From Palsa-504 sp963787645 (GTDB lineage: Bacteria > Actinomycetota > Actinomycetes > Streptosporangiales > Streptosporangiaceae): 64,000 nt of DNA. The position numbers were made by a program, and so were the translations under genes. Of this stretch, positions 8,498 through 15,829 are shown piece by piece (the first letter of the stretch is position 1; each line of letters opens with the position of its first letter). Location of the stretch: assembly GCA_963787645.1 (NCBI GenBank), contig CAWBDS010000013.1:186001-250000 (forward strand), written 5' to 3'. The notes under the pieces were generated by a model. That model was given only the letters and a program-made list of their open reading frames with translations. It had not been told where the DNA came from and did no database searches.

Positions 8498-9636
8498 TGC
8501 TCCTGCTGCGGGGCGGCCGGGTGGTCACGCCGGCCGGCGTCCTGGACCCCGGCTGGATCCGGGTGGCCGGAAACGTCATCGACGCGGTCGGGCCCGGGAC
8601 CGCGCCGGAGCAACCGCCCGCCGTCGACCTGCGCGGACAGTGGGTCCTCCCCGGCTTCGTCGACATTCACGTGCACGGCGGCGGCGGCGCGTCGTTCACC
8701 GAAGGGACCAGCGATCAGGCCCGGCAGGCCGCGGCGTTCCACCGCGCGCGGGGCAGTACCACCGTGCTGGCCAGCCTGGTTACCGCGCCGCTGGCCGAAC
8801 TGGAGGCCCGGGCGGCCATGCTGGCCGATCTGGCCGACGAGGGCGTCGTCGCTGGCCTGCACCTGGAGGGCCCGTTCCTGGCCCCGGCCCGGCGCGGCGC
8901 CCAGGATCCCCGGCACATGATCGCCCCCGACGTGGCCGTCTTCGAGCGCCTGCACGCCGCGGCGCGCGGCCACCTGCGCGTCCTCACCATCGCCCCCGAA
9001 CTGTCCGGCGCGCTCACCGTGATCCAGGCCGCGACGCGAGCCGGCGTGACGGTGGCCGTCGGGCATACCGACGCCACCGCCGACGTCACCATGGCCGCCA
9101 TCGACGCCGGCGCGACCCTCGCCACCCACCTGTTCAACGGCATGCGGCCGCTGCATCACCGTGAGCCTGGCGCGGTCGGCGCTCTGCTGGACCGGGCCGA
9201 GGTGACCTGCGAGCTGATCGCCGACGGCGTACACCTGGACGACATCGCGGTCCGCCTGACCGCGCGGGCCGCCGGCCCCGGCCGGCTCGCCCTGGTCAGC
9301 GACGCCATGGCCGCCGCCGGGATGCCGGACGGGGCCTACCAGCTCGGCTCACAGCGGGTCACCGTGGCCGGGGGAGTGGCCCGGCTGCTCGACGACAGCA
9401 GCGCGATCGCCGGCTCTACCGCCACCTTGGCCGAAGTGGTCCGGCACGCGATCGCCGCGGGCCTGCCGGTTCCCGCCGTCGCCGCCGCCGCGAGCGCCAC
9501 CCCGGCCCGGGTGCTCGGCCTGGCCGGCCGCACCGGCGCGCTGAGCCCGGGGCTGGCCGCGGACCTGGTCCTCTGCGATGAGGATTTCCGCCTCCGCGCG
9601 GTGATGCGCCAGGGTCAGTGGCTAGCTGGGGAGTAG
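8497..9636 (+). CDS. nagA: N-acetylglucosamine-6-phosphate deacetylase
   Basis: 379 residues, usual length for NagA. This amidohydrolase removes acetate from GlcNAc-6-P (or GalNAc-6-P), giving the amino-sugar phosphate used by the upstream SIS protein. Seen in order: the metal-binding DIHVHGGGG, HLEGPFL, GHTDAT, THLFNGMRPLHHREPG and the catalytic-Asp segment LVSDAMAAAGMPDG. The ATG shares its A with the SIS stop codon (TGATG). The 3' end overlaps the converging DHFR-like pseudogene by 22 bp. Confidence 0.92.
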   Translation: MLLLRGGRVVTPAGVLDPGWIRVAGNVIDAVGPGTAPEQPPAVDLRGQWVLPGFVDIHVHGGGGASFTEGTSDQARQAAAFHRARGSTTVLASLVTAPLAELEARAAMLADLADEGVVAGLHLEGPFLAPARRGAQDPRHMIAPDVAVFERLHAAARGHLRVLTIAPELSGALTVIQAATRAGVTVAVGHTDATADVTMAAIDAGATLATHLFNGMRPLHHREPGAVGALLDRAEVTCELIADGVHLDDIAVRLTARAAGPGRLALVSDAMAAAGMPDGAYQLGSQRVTVAGGVARLLDDSSAIAGSTATLAEVVRHAIAAGLPVPAVAAAASATPARVLGLAGRTGALSPGLAADLVLCDEDFRLRAVMRQGQWLAGE

Positions 9637-10190
9637 GTGAGCAGCAGCACGTCGGGCCCGACCGGGCGGTAAGCGACCAGCTTCAGGCCGGCGCCTGCGG
9701 CGCCTGCCTTGAACATCCGCTTGCCGCTGCCCAGCACGACCGAGTGCACCATCAGCCGGTACTCGTCGACCAGGTTGTGCTCGCGCAGCGTTTCGGTCAG
9801 CGTGGCGCTGCCGAAGACCAGGATGTCCCCGTCGTGCGCGCGCTTCAGCTCCGCCACCCCGGTCGGCACGTCATCGGCTAAGATCATGCTGTTCTTCCAG
9901 GTCGCTTCGGTCAGCGTGGTGCTGACCACCACCTTGGGCAGGCCGTTCATCTTCTTGCCGAACTCGCCGGTGGTGTCCTCCATGGCCGGCCAGGCGGCGG
10001 CGAAGCCCTCATAGGTGACCCGGCCCAGCAGCAGGGCGTCGGCGGCCCGGCGTTCGTCCAACTTGAACTGCTCCCCGTCCGGAGCCGGGTTGCGGAAGCT
10101 CTACCCGCCGTGCACGTAACCCTCGGCGCCGCCCGGGTCCTCGATGATCCCGTCCAGCGACATGAACTCGCTGACGACCAGCTTTCCCAT
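9615..10190 (-). pseudogene. Dihydrofolate reductase / RibD C-terminal family protein with an in-frame stop
   Basis: The frame opens at ATG 10190 after a good AGGAGA site, reading MGKLVVSEFMSLDGI, and runs to TGA at 9615 with LLLGRVTYEGFAAAWP and DILVFGSATL, typical of YwjB/YyaP-like RibD_C proteins. A TAG (complement of 10101-10103) interrupts it after VHGG, where homologues have Trp (TGG to TAG). Residues before and after the stop stay in one frame, so a single base change separates this from an intact gene. It may be a dead gene, an error or a rare read-through. Confidence 0.8.
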
Positions 10191-10231
10191 GCGATCTCCT
10201 CTCGGCGCTGGTCAGCCTAGCGCCAGGAGGG

Positions 10232-10810
10232 TCAGCCGCCGCCGTTGCGGACCGAGCCCGTGAGCGGCCCGCTGGTCGAGCTGACCTCGCAGATCACGGT
10301 CCGCACACCCGCCTGCCAGGCGTCCTGGTCGGGATAGACGTACTGCTGGGCCAGGCCCGCGTTCAGCAGCTGCGGGTTCAGATAGCTGGCCATCCGGTTC
10401 GTGCAGCCGCTGCCCGCCTGCTGCTGCACGGCCGTGCTGCCCGGCCAGGACGAACCGGTCAGGCTGAACGTCGCGAACACTTCCGCCGCGTGCGGCGTCG
10501 CACAGGACAAGATCGTGACCGACAGGCCGTTCGGGGAAGAATTAAGGCACTCACCCGCCCGCAGGCTGAATACGGCGGCCGGCCGGTACGTGACGATGGT
10601 CTTGTGCCGGGAGCCATGGGTCACCACGACCAGGGCCGCGGCCGCCGCGGCCGCCGCGAGCAGGACGATGATCATGATCGCCAAGGCCAGCCGGCCGCCG
10701 CCGCGAGATCGGCCGACGAGCTCCTCGGCGGTCGGCTCGGGCTCGGCTGGTTCCGGCGCGGACCCGCTGCTGACCCCCGCAGGCGCGGCCATCGGCCCTC
10801 CATGTGCCAT
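10232..10810 (-). CDS. Membrane-anchored protein with a septum-formation-like domain
   Basis: 192 residues: a Pro/Glu-rich cytoplasmic start, one transmembrane helix (about residues 40-63, Ala/Val rich) and an extracytoplasmic domain. The domain reads RAGECLNSS, LSCATPHAAEVFATF, YVYPDQDAWQAGVRTVICEV. This matches the pattern of the actinobacterial septum-formation domain (PF13845) with paired cysteines that probably form disulfides. Its partner and exact role are unknown. It lies downstream of the sedolisin gene on the same strand but 138 bp away, with a hairpin between. Confidence 0.7.
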   Translation of the reverse strand: MAHGGPMAAPAGVSSGSAPEPAEPEPTAEELVGRSRGGGRLALAIMIIVLLAAAAAAAALVVVTHGSRHKTIVTYRPAAVFSLRAGECLNSSPNGLSVTILSCATPHAAEVFATFSLTGSSWPGSTAVQQQAGSGCTNRMASYLNPQLLNAGLAQQYVYPDQDAWQAGVRTVICEVSSTSGPLTGSVRNGGG

Positions 10811-10846
10811 GCCCGCCGCGCGCGGTCCCCAGGGCCGGCCTCTGGT

Positions 10847-10888
10847 CGGGCAGGCGCACCCCCGGACTCGAACGTGCGCCCTTGCCCG
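10847..10888. other. Strong hairpin with a tRNA T-loop-like sequence
   Basis: CGGGCA plus GGCGCAC (10847-10859) pairs with GTGCGCC (10874-10880) and TGCCCG (10883-10888) across a 2-nt bulge. The loop read on the minus strand contains GTTCGAGTCC, like a tRNA T-arm. No D-arm or anticodon arm is present, so it is not a tRNA gene. It may be a tRNA fragment or the end signal of the sedolisin gene. Confidence 0.45.
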
Positions 10889-10948
10889 CTCTCATGCCCA
10901 GCATTTGAAAAACGACACATCGGTCCAAACGGACCCGGTGACCAGCTC

Positions 10949-12619
10949 CTAGCTGCTCAGGAAGCCGGCCGTAGTGGTGATCAGCATGCTCTGCAGCGTC
11001 AGCACGTGGTGACCGGGGGCCAGGCCAAGCGCGGACGGGTTGAGCACGTAGCTGACCGTGCCCTGGTTGCTGGCGGTGAGCGTGGTGATGCTCGTGCCGT
11101 CGATGGCCAGTTTGACCGGGTGGCCCGGCAGGAAGCCGCCGTCGGAGACCGATGAGGTCCCGCCGGGCGCGATGACCGGCGGAGACAGGCGGATGCTGTG
11201 CTCCAGCTCGCTGAGCTGGCCGGCGGCCTGCGCGCGCGCGGCGAACTCCTCGCCGAACGCCAGGGTGCCGGCCACCAGGGCCGGGACGAACTTGCTCGCG
11301 TCGATCGTGCCCCAGCCGCTGGCCACGTCGAATCCGGGACCCGCGGTGAAGCCCTGCACCAGGACCTTGCCGGTCTTGGGATCGGTCACCGAGTCATTTC
11401 CGCTGACCACGTCCGAGATCCCGGCGCGCGCCCCTAGCGGGCCGAGCACGTCATAAAGCACCGGGTTGATCGGGCCGAGGTTGTGGCCGCCGTTGAGCTG
11501 CGTGGCCAGCGCGAGCACGCCGGCCACCATGGGTGCCGACTCCGAGGTGCCCTGTTGGGAGTCCATGGTGATGTCGGGCACCGAACGCCACGGCGAGCCG
11601 GTGATGCGGGCCACGTCGTCCTGGTAGGCGGGGCGCGGGTAGACCGCGGAGAAGCCGGCGCCCTCGGCGAAGATGCCGTTCACGTGCCACAGCGGGTCCG
11701 GTCCGAGTTTGGTCCCGTTGGTCGTGCTGACGTTCGGCACGCTGCCGCCGACCGCCGTGACCCACGGGTTGTCGTCCCAGGTGGCCGTCATCGGCCCGGG
11801 GGAGGTGTTCTCGCACTGGGCGTTGGCCACCGCGAGGTTCTGCACCACGCCGCAGTCGCCGGTCGCGTTCAGCACCGGGATGCCTGCCGCGGCGGCGGCC
11901 AGCGGGCCGGGGTCGTTGGCGTGGATCTGCACCTTGCCGAAGCTGTAGGTGCCCTCGCCGGTCCCGTCGCTGATCGAGATCACGTTGGCCACGTGGTTGG
12001 TGCTGATGTACTCCAGCGCGCGCATCATCTCCGGCGGCGCGACGTTGCTCGCCGCGTCGTCGGTGATCTCGCTGTCCGCCGGGGTGGCGGAGATCACGAT
12101 CTTGGCGTACGGCGCGATCAGGTGGACGGTGAGCACGTCAAGCTGTAGTTCACCTACCCAGGCGTCGCATGACCCGTAGCTGCCCAGCGCCACCATGCCC
12201 GCCGGGCACTGGGCGGGCAGCGGACCGTTCGGGTAGATGGTCTGGATGACCGGGTTGGGCAGGCCGTACCGCAGGTCTCGGGTGTGGATGAACGAGGCGA
12301 TCCCCGGGTCGTCCCAGCCCTCGATCACGGCTACGGTGGTGCCGCTGCCGTCGATGCCCTTCAGCCAGAGGTTGCCGATGTTGTAGTCGAAGATGTCCTG
12401 CGGGCCCGGAGTGAAGTTCGCATATTTGGCGTAGTTGTCCTGCATGTTCTTCAGCGCGGCCGCGAGCACCTTGATGTGGGCCGGGTTCACCGACACCGAC
12501 GCCGGGGTGGCCGGGGCGCCGGCCTGGGCCGGCTGGGTGGCCGCCGTGACCAGCGGAACGGTCAGCAGGGCGCCCGCCGCCAGCAGCGACAGCCGTTTCC
12601 AGGTGAGACGCGTGACCAC
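10949..12619 (-). CDS. Secreted S53 family peptidase (sedolisin)
   Basis: 556 residues with a Sec signal peptide (positive start, hydrophobic core to about residue 26, APATPA-like cleavage region). The catalytic pattern of sedolisins is visible: VGELQLDVL carries the Glu and Asp, NATGDCGV the oxyanion Asp, and QGTSESAPM the nucleophilic Ser. DVASGWGTIDAS matches the calcium-binding end of the domain. About 110 C-terminal residues form an Ig-like module (PPVIAPGGTSSVSDGGFLPG). Only about 70 residues separate the signal from the protease domain, so the usual pro-domain of nearly 200 residues is absent. Likely an extracellular acid-active protease. The start is GTG. Confidence 0.85.
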   Translation of the reverse strand: MVTRLTWKRLSLLAAGALLTVPLVTAATQPAQAGAPATPASVSVNPAHIKVLAAALKNMQDNYAKYANFTPGPQDIFDYNIGNLWLKGIDGSGTTVAVIEGWDDPGIASFIHTRDLRYGLPNPVIQTIYPNGPLPAQCPAGMVALGSYGSCDAWVGELQLDVLTVHLIAPYAKIVISATPADSEITDDAASNVAPPEMMRALEYISTNHVANVISISDGTGEGTYSFGKVQIHANDPGPLAAAAAGIPVLNATGDCGVVQNLAVANAQCENTSPGPMTATWDDNPWVTAVGGSVPNVSTTNGTKLGPDPLWHVNGIFAEGAGFSAVYPRPAYQDDVARITGSPWRSVPDITMDSQQGTSESAPMVAGVLALATQLNGGHNLGPINPVLYDVLGPLGARAGISDVVSGNDSVTDPKTGKVLVQGFTAGPGFDVASGWGTIDASKFVPALVAGTLAFGEEFAARAQAAGQLSELEHSIRLSPPVIAPGGTSSVSDGGFLPGHPVKLAIDGTSITTLTASNQGTVSYVLNPSALGLAPGHHVLTLQSMLITTTAGFLSS

Positions 12620-12827
12620 GGTGTCTGGCCTCTCTCGTGACGGGCGGCGCCGGATAGGCGCACCGTTCGAGTCTCACTCACGAGCGGATTGCGAACAAGG
12701 GCCTCGGACGCCCGAGTTTGTTGGAAGTTGTGCGGATTTACCGGTACCGCTCCCCGCAGGTCAGCCGGGTCAGGTCCTGGTCGCCGAGCGCGCCGTGGAT
12801 GCGCCCTCGGTACCCTCGGCTCCTGGG

Positions 12828-12840
12828 TAGCCTGTCGGGG
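12828..12840 (+). promoter_or_regulatory. Leaderless-type -10 element before the DUF3046 gene
   Basis: TAGCCT at 12828-12833 fits the actinomycete -10 TANNNT. It ends seven bases before GTG 12840, and no ribosome binding site is present, so transcription probably begins at the start codon. Confidence 0.5.
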
Positions 12841-13034
12841 TGCGGTTGACGGAATTCTGGACCCGGATGAATGGGCAGTTCGGGGACGTATACGCCCAAA
12901 GTGTGGCCAAGGACTTCGTGTTCGAGAAGCTGGGCGGCCGCACCGTCGACCGCGCGCTGACGGACGGGGTGGACGCCAAGGTCATCTGGCGGGCGGTCTG
13001 CGACACGTTCGACGTGCCGCAGCGGCTCCGTTAG
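12840..13034 (+). CDS. DUF3046 family protein
   Basis: 64 residues, matching DUF3046 over its whole length: LTEFWTRMNGQFGDVYAQSVAKDFV at the start and WRAVCDTFDVPQRLR at the end. In many actinomycetes this small protein is encoded just upstream of recA, and the same order is seen here with a PPOX gene inserted on the other strand. Its function is unknown. Confidence 0.88.
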   Translation: MRLTEFWTRMNGQFGDVYAQSVAKDFVFEKLGGRTVDRALTDGVDAKVIWRAVCDTFDVPQRLR

Positions 13035-13045
13035 GAGCCCGCGCG

Positions 13046-13450
13046 TCAGCGGCGGCCTAGCCGCTTCGGGGTGTTGACCTTGTTTGCCGCGACCTTGAGG
13101 ATCACCCGGCCCTGCGGGCCGATCGGGTTGGTGTACTCGTGGCCGTTGTACCGCTGGGATAGCTCGTCGATGTGCTCCCGGGCCGGCTCGCCGCCGACCG
13201 TCTCGATCACGTGGCCGCGGACTTCGGCCCAGTCGTAGTTGTCGTCGCCGTGGATCAGCACGGTGATGCGCGGGTCACGCGCCACGTTCCGGGCCCGCTG
13301 CCGCTGCGGCTCGGTGTTGATCAGGACGTGCTCGCCATCGGTGTCGACCCAGGTGAGCAGCGCCTGCGGCTGCCCGTCCGGCATCAGGGTCACCACGGTG
13401 GCCAGGTTCTTGCCCTTGGCCAGCCGGACCACATCCTCGTCGAGCGGCAT
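13046..13450 (-). CDS. PPOX-class F420-dependent oxidoreductase-like protein
   Basis: 134 residues of the split-barrel flavin/F420-binding fold: LAKGKNLATVVTLMPDGQPQ at the start, VLINTEPQRQRARNVARDPR in the middle and NPIGPQGRVILKVAANKV at the end. These actinobacterial proteins bind F420 or a flavin and reduce small substrates; the substrate is not known. ATG 13450 follows a GAGGAG site. The 9-bp tandem array starts about 15 bp upstream of the start, within the probable leader. Confidence 0.8.
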   Translation of the reverse strand: MPLDEDVVRLAKGKNLATVVTLMPDGQPQALLTWVDTDGEHVLINTEPQRQRARNVARDPRITVLIHGDDNYDWAEVRGHVIETVGGEPAREHIDELSQRYNGHEYTNPIGPQGRVILKVAANKVNTPKRLGRR

Positions 13451-13464
13451 CCGAGTCTCCTCGC

Positions 13465-13536
13465 GGCTAGATCGGCTAGATCGGCTAGATCGGCTAGATC
13501 GGCTAGATCGGCTAGATCGGCTAGATCGGCTATATC
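13465..13536. repeat. 9-bp tandem array, eight units
   Basis: GGCTAGATC is repeated seven times without change from 13465 to 13527, followed by one unit with a single substitution (GGCTATATC, 13528-13536). Each unit contains both CTAG and GATC palindromes. It lies directly upstream of the PPOX gene's ribosome binding site, so copy number could alter that leader. Confidence 0.95.
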
Positions 13537-13654
13537 GGTTTGAGCGGTCAGGACTGCTGGCTCTGGCCTGTGCCGATGCTAGCCTGCGATCCAGCGCGCG
13601 CCACGCCGACCCTGCCCCACCGCGCCGGCCCCTGCCCGGGGCCCCGCCGACCCC

Positions 13655-13701
13655 CGCCCGGGCCGCCGCCAGCCGGGCCCCGCCCGGGCCGCCGCCAGCC
13701 G
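13655..13701. repeat. 21-bp direct repeat
   Basis: The 21-base sequence beginning CGCCCGGGCCGCC at 13655-13675 recurs exactly at 13681-13701 after a 5-bp spacer. Pure G/C, no coding sense. Confidence 0.7.
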
Positions 13702-13745
13702 CGGTTTTTCAAGGAAATACGGCCTTCTTCGGCGTGTCGCCCCGA

Positions 13746-13769
13746 TCGAATACACGTTCGCTCTATAGT
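13746..13769 (+). promoter_or_regulatory. LexA (SOS) box and -10 element of recA
   Basis: TCGAATACACGTTCGC at 13746-13761 matches the actinobacterial SOS box (TCGAAC-N4-GTTCGA) except for one base in each half. TATAGT at 13764-13769 lies just after it, so LexA bound here would cover the promoter. The leader to recA ATG 13973 would be about 200 nt. Confidence 0.7.
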
Positions 13770-13972
13770 TGACCCGACGGAAGTGATCCCGGGCGCCGGT
13801 GCCGCGGGTCATGCTTCACGAGATCCCCGGATGAGCGCACACGGAAATGTCGGTGGTGGCGCGTAGCGTGTCCACCGATCCGCCGGGACGATCGGCGGGA
13901 TCATTACCAAGAACGACCCCGGGCGACACGGAAAGGCATCCGCAAGCCCCTTATCCCGGCAGGGAGTCCCCA

Positions 13973-15106
13973 ATGGCAGGAAACACCAAGTCGACCCTCG
14001 AGCGGGCCGGTGACAGGGATAAGGCCCTGGAGTCTGCTCTGCTCCAGATCGAGCGGCAGTTCGGTAAGGGCTCGATCATGCGCCTGGGTGAGGAGACCCG
14101 GGTGCCGGTGGAGGTGATCCCGACCGGGTCGATCGCGCTGGACGTGGCCCTGGGCCTCGGCGGGCTGCCGCGCGGCCGCATCGTCGAGATCTACGGCCCG
14201 GAATCGTCCGGTAAGACGACGGTGGCGCTGCACGCCCTGGCGAACGCGCAGCGGTTGGGCGGCATCGCCGCGTTCATCGACGCCGAGCACGCGCTGGACC
14301 CGGACTACGCCAAGGCCCTCGGCGTGGACACCGACGCGCTGCTGGTCTCCCAGCCGGACACCGGCGAGCAGGCTCTCGAGATCGCGGACACGCTGATCAG
14401 GTCCGGCGCCCTCGACGTCATCGTCATCGACTCGGTGGCGGCCCTGGTGCCCAAGGCCGAGATCGAAGGCGAAATGGGCGACAGCCACGTCGGCCTCCAG
14501 GCCCGGCTCATGTCCCAGGCGCTGCGCAAGATCACCGGCGCGCTGAACCAGACCAAGACCACCGCGATCTTCATCAACCAGCTGCGGGAAAAGGTCGGGG
14601 TCATGTTCGGGTCGCCCGAGACCACCACCGGCGGCAAGGCGCTCAAGTTCTACGCCTCGGTCCGCCTCGACATCCGGCGGATCGAGACGCTCAAGGACGG
14701 CACCGATTCCGTCGGCAACCGTACTCGCGTCAAGGTCGTCAAGAACAAGATGGCGCCGCCCTTCAAGAGCGCTGAATTCGACATTCTGTACGGAATCGGG
14801 ATCAGCCGCGAGGGCAGCCTGATCGACCTCGGCGTCGAGCAGGGGATCGTGCGCAAGTCCGGTGCCTGGTACACCTACGAAGGCGACCAGCTCGGTCAGG
14901 GCAAGGAAAACGCTCGTAACTTCCTGCGCGAGAACGAGGACGTCGCCAACGAGATCGAGAAGCGGATCAAGGAGAAGCTCGGCATCGGGGCACGCCTGGA
15001 CGCGGACGCCACCTCCAGCGCGCCGCCTCCCGCGGTCAAGGCCGGTAACGGAGCAGGCAGCGGCGCGCCGCGGAACCTCACCAGCCCTGCTGGTGTCACC
15101 GTTTAG
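13973..15106 (+). CDS. recA: Recombinase RecA
   Basis: 377 residues. Binds single-stranded DNA, drives strand exchange and triggers LexA self-cleavage. The start MAGNTKSTLERAGDRDKAL is followed by IERQFGKGSIMRLGEE, Walker A GPESSGKT near residue 76, the Walker B segment DVIVIDSVAAL, the loop QALRKITGALNQ and INQLREKVGVMFGSPETTTG. ATG 13973 is chosen because the RecA N-terminus begins here, after CAGGGAG. The acidic/Pro/Gly-rich C-terminal tail is usual for the family. recX follows six bases later. Confidence 0.98.
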   Translation: MAGNTKSTLERAGDRDKALESALLQIERQFGKGSIMRLGEETRVPVEVIPTGSIALDVALGLGGLPRGRIVEIYGPESSGKTTVALHALANAQRLGGIAAFIDAEHALDPDYAKALGVDTDALLVSQPDTGEQALEIADTLIRSGALDVIVIDSVAALVPKAEIEGEMGDSHVGLQARLMSQALRKITGALNQTKTTAIFINQLREKVGVMFGSPETTTGGKALKFYASVRLDIRRIETLKDGTDSVGNRTRVKVVKNKMAPPFKSAEFDILYGIGISREGSLIDLGVEQGIVRKSGAWYTYEGDQLGQGKENARNFLRENEDVANEIEKRIKEKLGIGARLDADATSSAPPPAVKAGNGAGSGAPRNLTSPAGVTV

Positions 15107-15112
15107 CAGGTA

Positions 15113-15694
15113 ATGGCCCGCCACCAGCTAGCTTCAGGGTCACCGGCCGAGACCGAGATCGAGGCCGGTGACCCTGAAGCACAGGCCAGGCAGATCTGCC
15201 TGCGGCTGCTGACCGCCGCTCCCCGGACCCGGGCCCAGCTAGCCCAGGCGCTACACCGGCGCGGCGTGCCAGCCGAGGCGGCCGAGACCGTGCTGAGCCG
15301 TTTCACCGACGTCGGCCTGATCGACGACGCGGCGTTCGCCCGGGCCTGGGTCGAGTCCCGCCACCACAGCCGCGGCCTGTCCCGCCGCTCGCTGTCCGCC
15401 GAGCTCCGTCGGCAGGGCGTCGATACCGACGAGATCCGCGAGGCGGTCGACACCCTGGACCCCGAGCAGGAAGTCGCCACCGCCCGGCGCCTGATCGAGC
15501 GGAAGATGGCAGGCACTCGCGGCCAGCCGCCCGAGGTCCGCGTCCGCCGGGCGGCAAGCGCCCTGGCCCGCAAGGGCTACCCGGCCGGCCTGGTCTTCCG
15601 GCTGATCAAGGAAGTCCTGGAGCAGGAGGGCAGCCGCGACGCCCTCGAGCTGGATCCCGATCGGTTCCTCGACCCAGACGAAGCCGAGTCCTAG
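15113..15694 (+). CDS. recX: Regulatory protein RecX
   Basis: 193 residues. RecX binds RecA filaments and limits their activity. The three-helix repeats are visible: QICLRLLTAAPRTRAQLAQALHRRGV, FARAWVESRHHSRGLSRRSLSAELRRQGVD and ALARKGYPAGLVFRLIKEVL. The ATG lies six bases after the recA stop. Codons 7 to 22 of the gene form an 18-bp perfect hairpin that could hold expression well below that of recA. Confidence 0.93.
   Translation: MARHQLASGSPAETEIEAGDPEAQARQICLRLLTAAPRTRAQLAQALHRRGVPAEAAETVLSRFTDVGLIDDAAFARAWVESRHHSRGLSRRSLSAELRRQGVDTDEIREAVDTLDPEQEVATARRLIERKMAGTRGQPPEVRVRRAASALARKGYPAGLVFRLIKEVLEQEGSRDALELDPDRFLDPDEAES
15131..15180 (+). promoter_or_regulatory. 18-bp perfect hairpin within the start of recX
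   Basis: GCTTCAGGGTCACCGGCC (15131-15148) and its exact complement (15163-15180) enclose a 14-nt loop. It starts 18 bases after the recX start codon, so in RNA it would stall or end transcripts coming from recA, or block ribosomes on recX. It has no T-run, so a factor-dependent or translational effect is more likely than a simple terminator. Confidence 0.65.
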
Positions 15695-15829
15695 TCGACC
15701 CTCCCGCGGCTAGCGTTAAAACAAGTTACCTACCGCGTTCAGCCCGAACGACGTGATTACGCCCAGGGTGCGGGCTCTTCTTCCCTGTCGAGTCAACGTG
15801 TCGAAGTTCTGGCCACTGGTTAGACGGCG

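Larger units (their letters stand above)
13451..13972. other. Intergenic region between the PPOX gene and recA
   Basis: 522 bp without a supported gene. It holds the 9-bp tandem array (13465-13536), a C-rich stretch with a 21-bp direct repeat (13655-13675 and 13681-13701), the LexA box and -10 of recA (13746-13769), and a recA leader of about 200 nt in which I see no further motif. Confidence 0.6.

Noticed and set aside
10847..10888. tRNA gene
   Set aside because: Only a T-loop-like stretch and a stem can be found; no D-arm, anticodon arm or standard 5-bp T-stem.
13465..13536. CRISPR-like array
   Set aside because: Units are only 9 bp with no spacers and no cas genes nearby; it is a simple tandem repeat.
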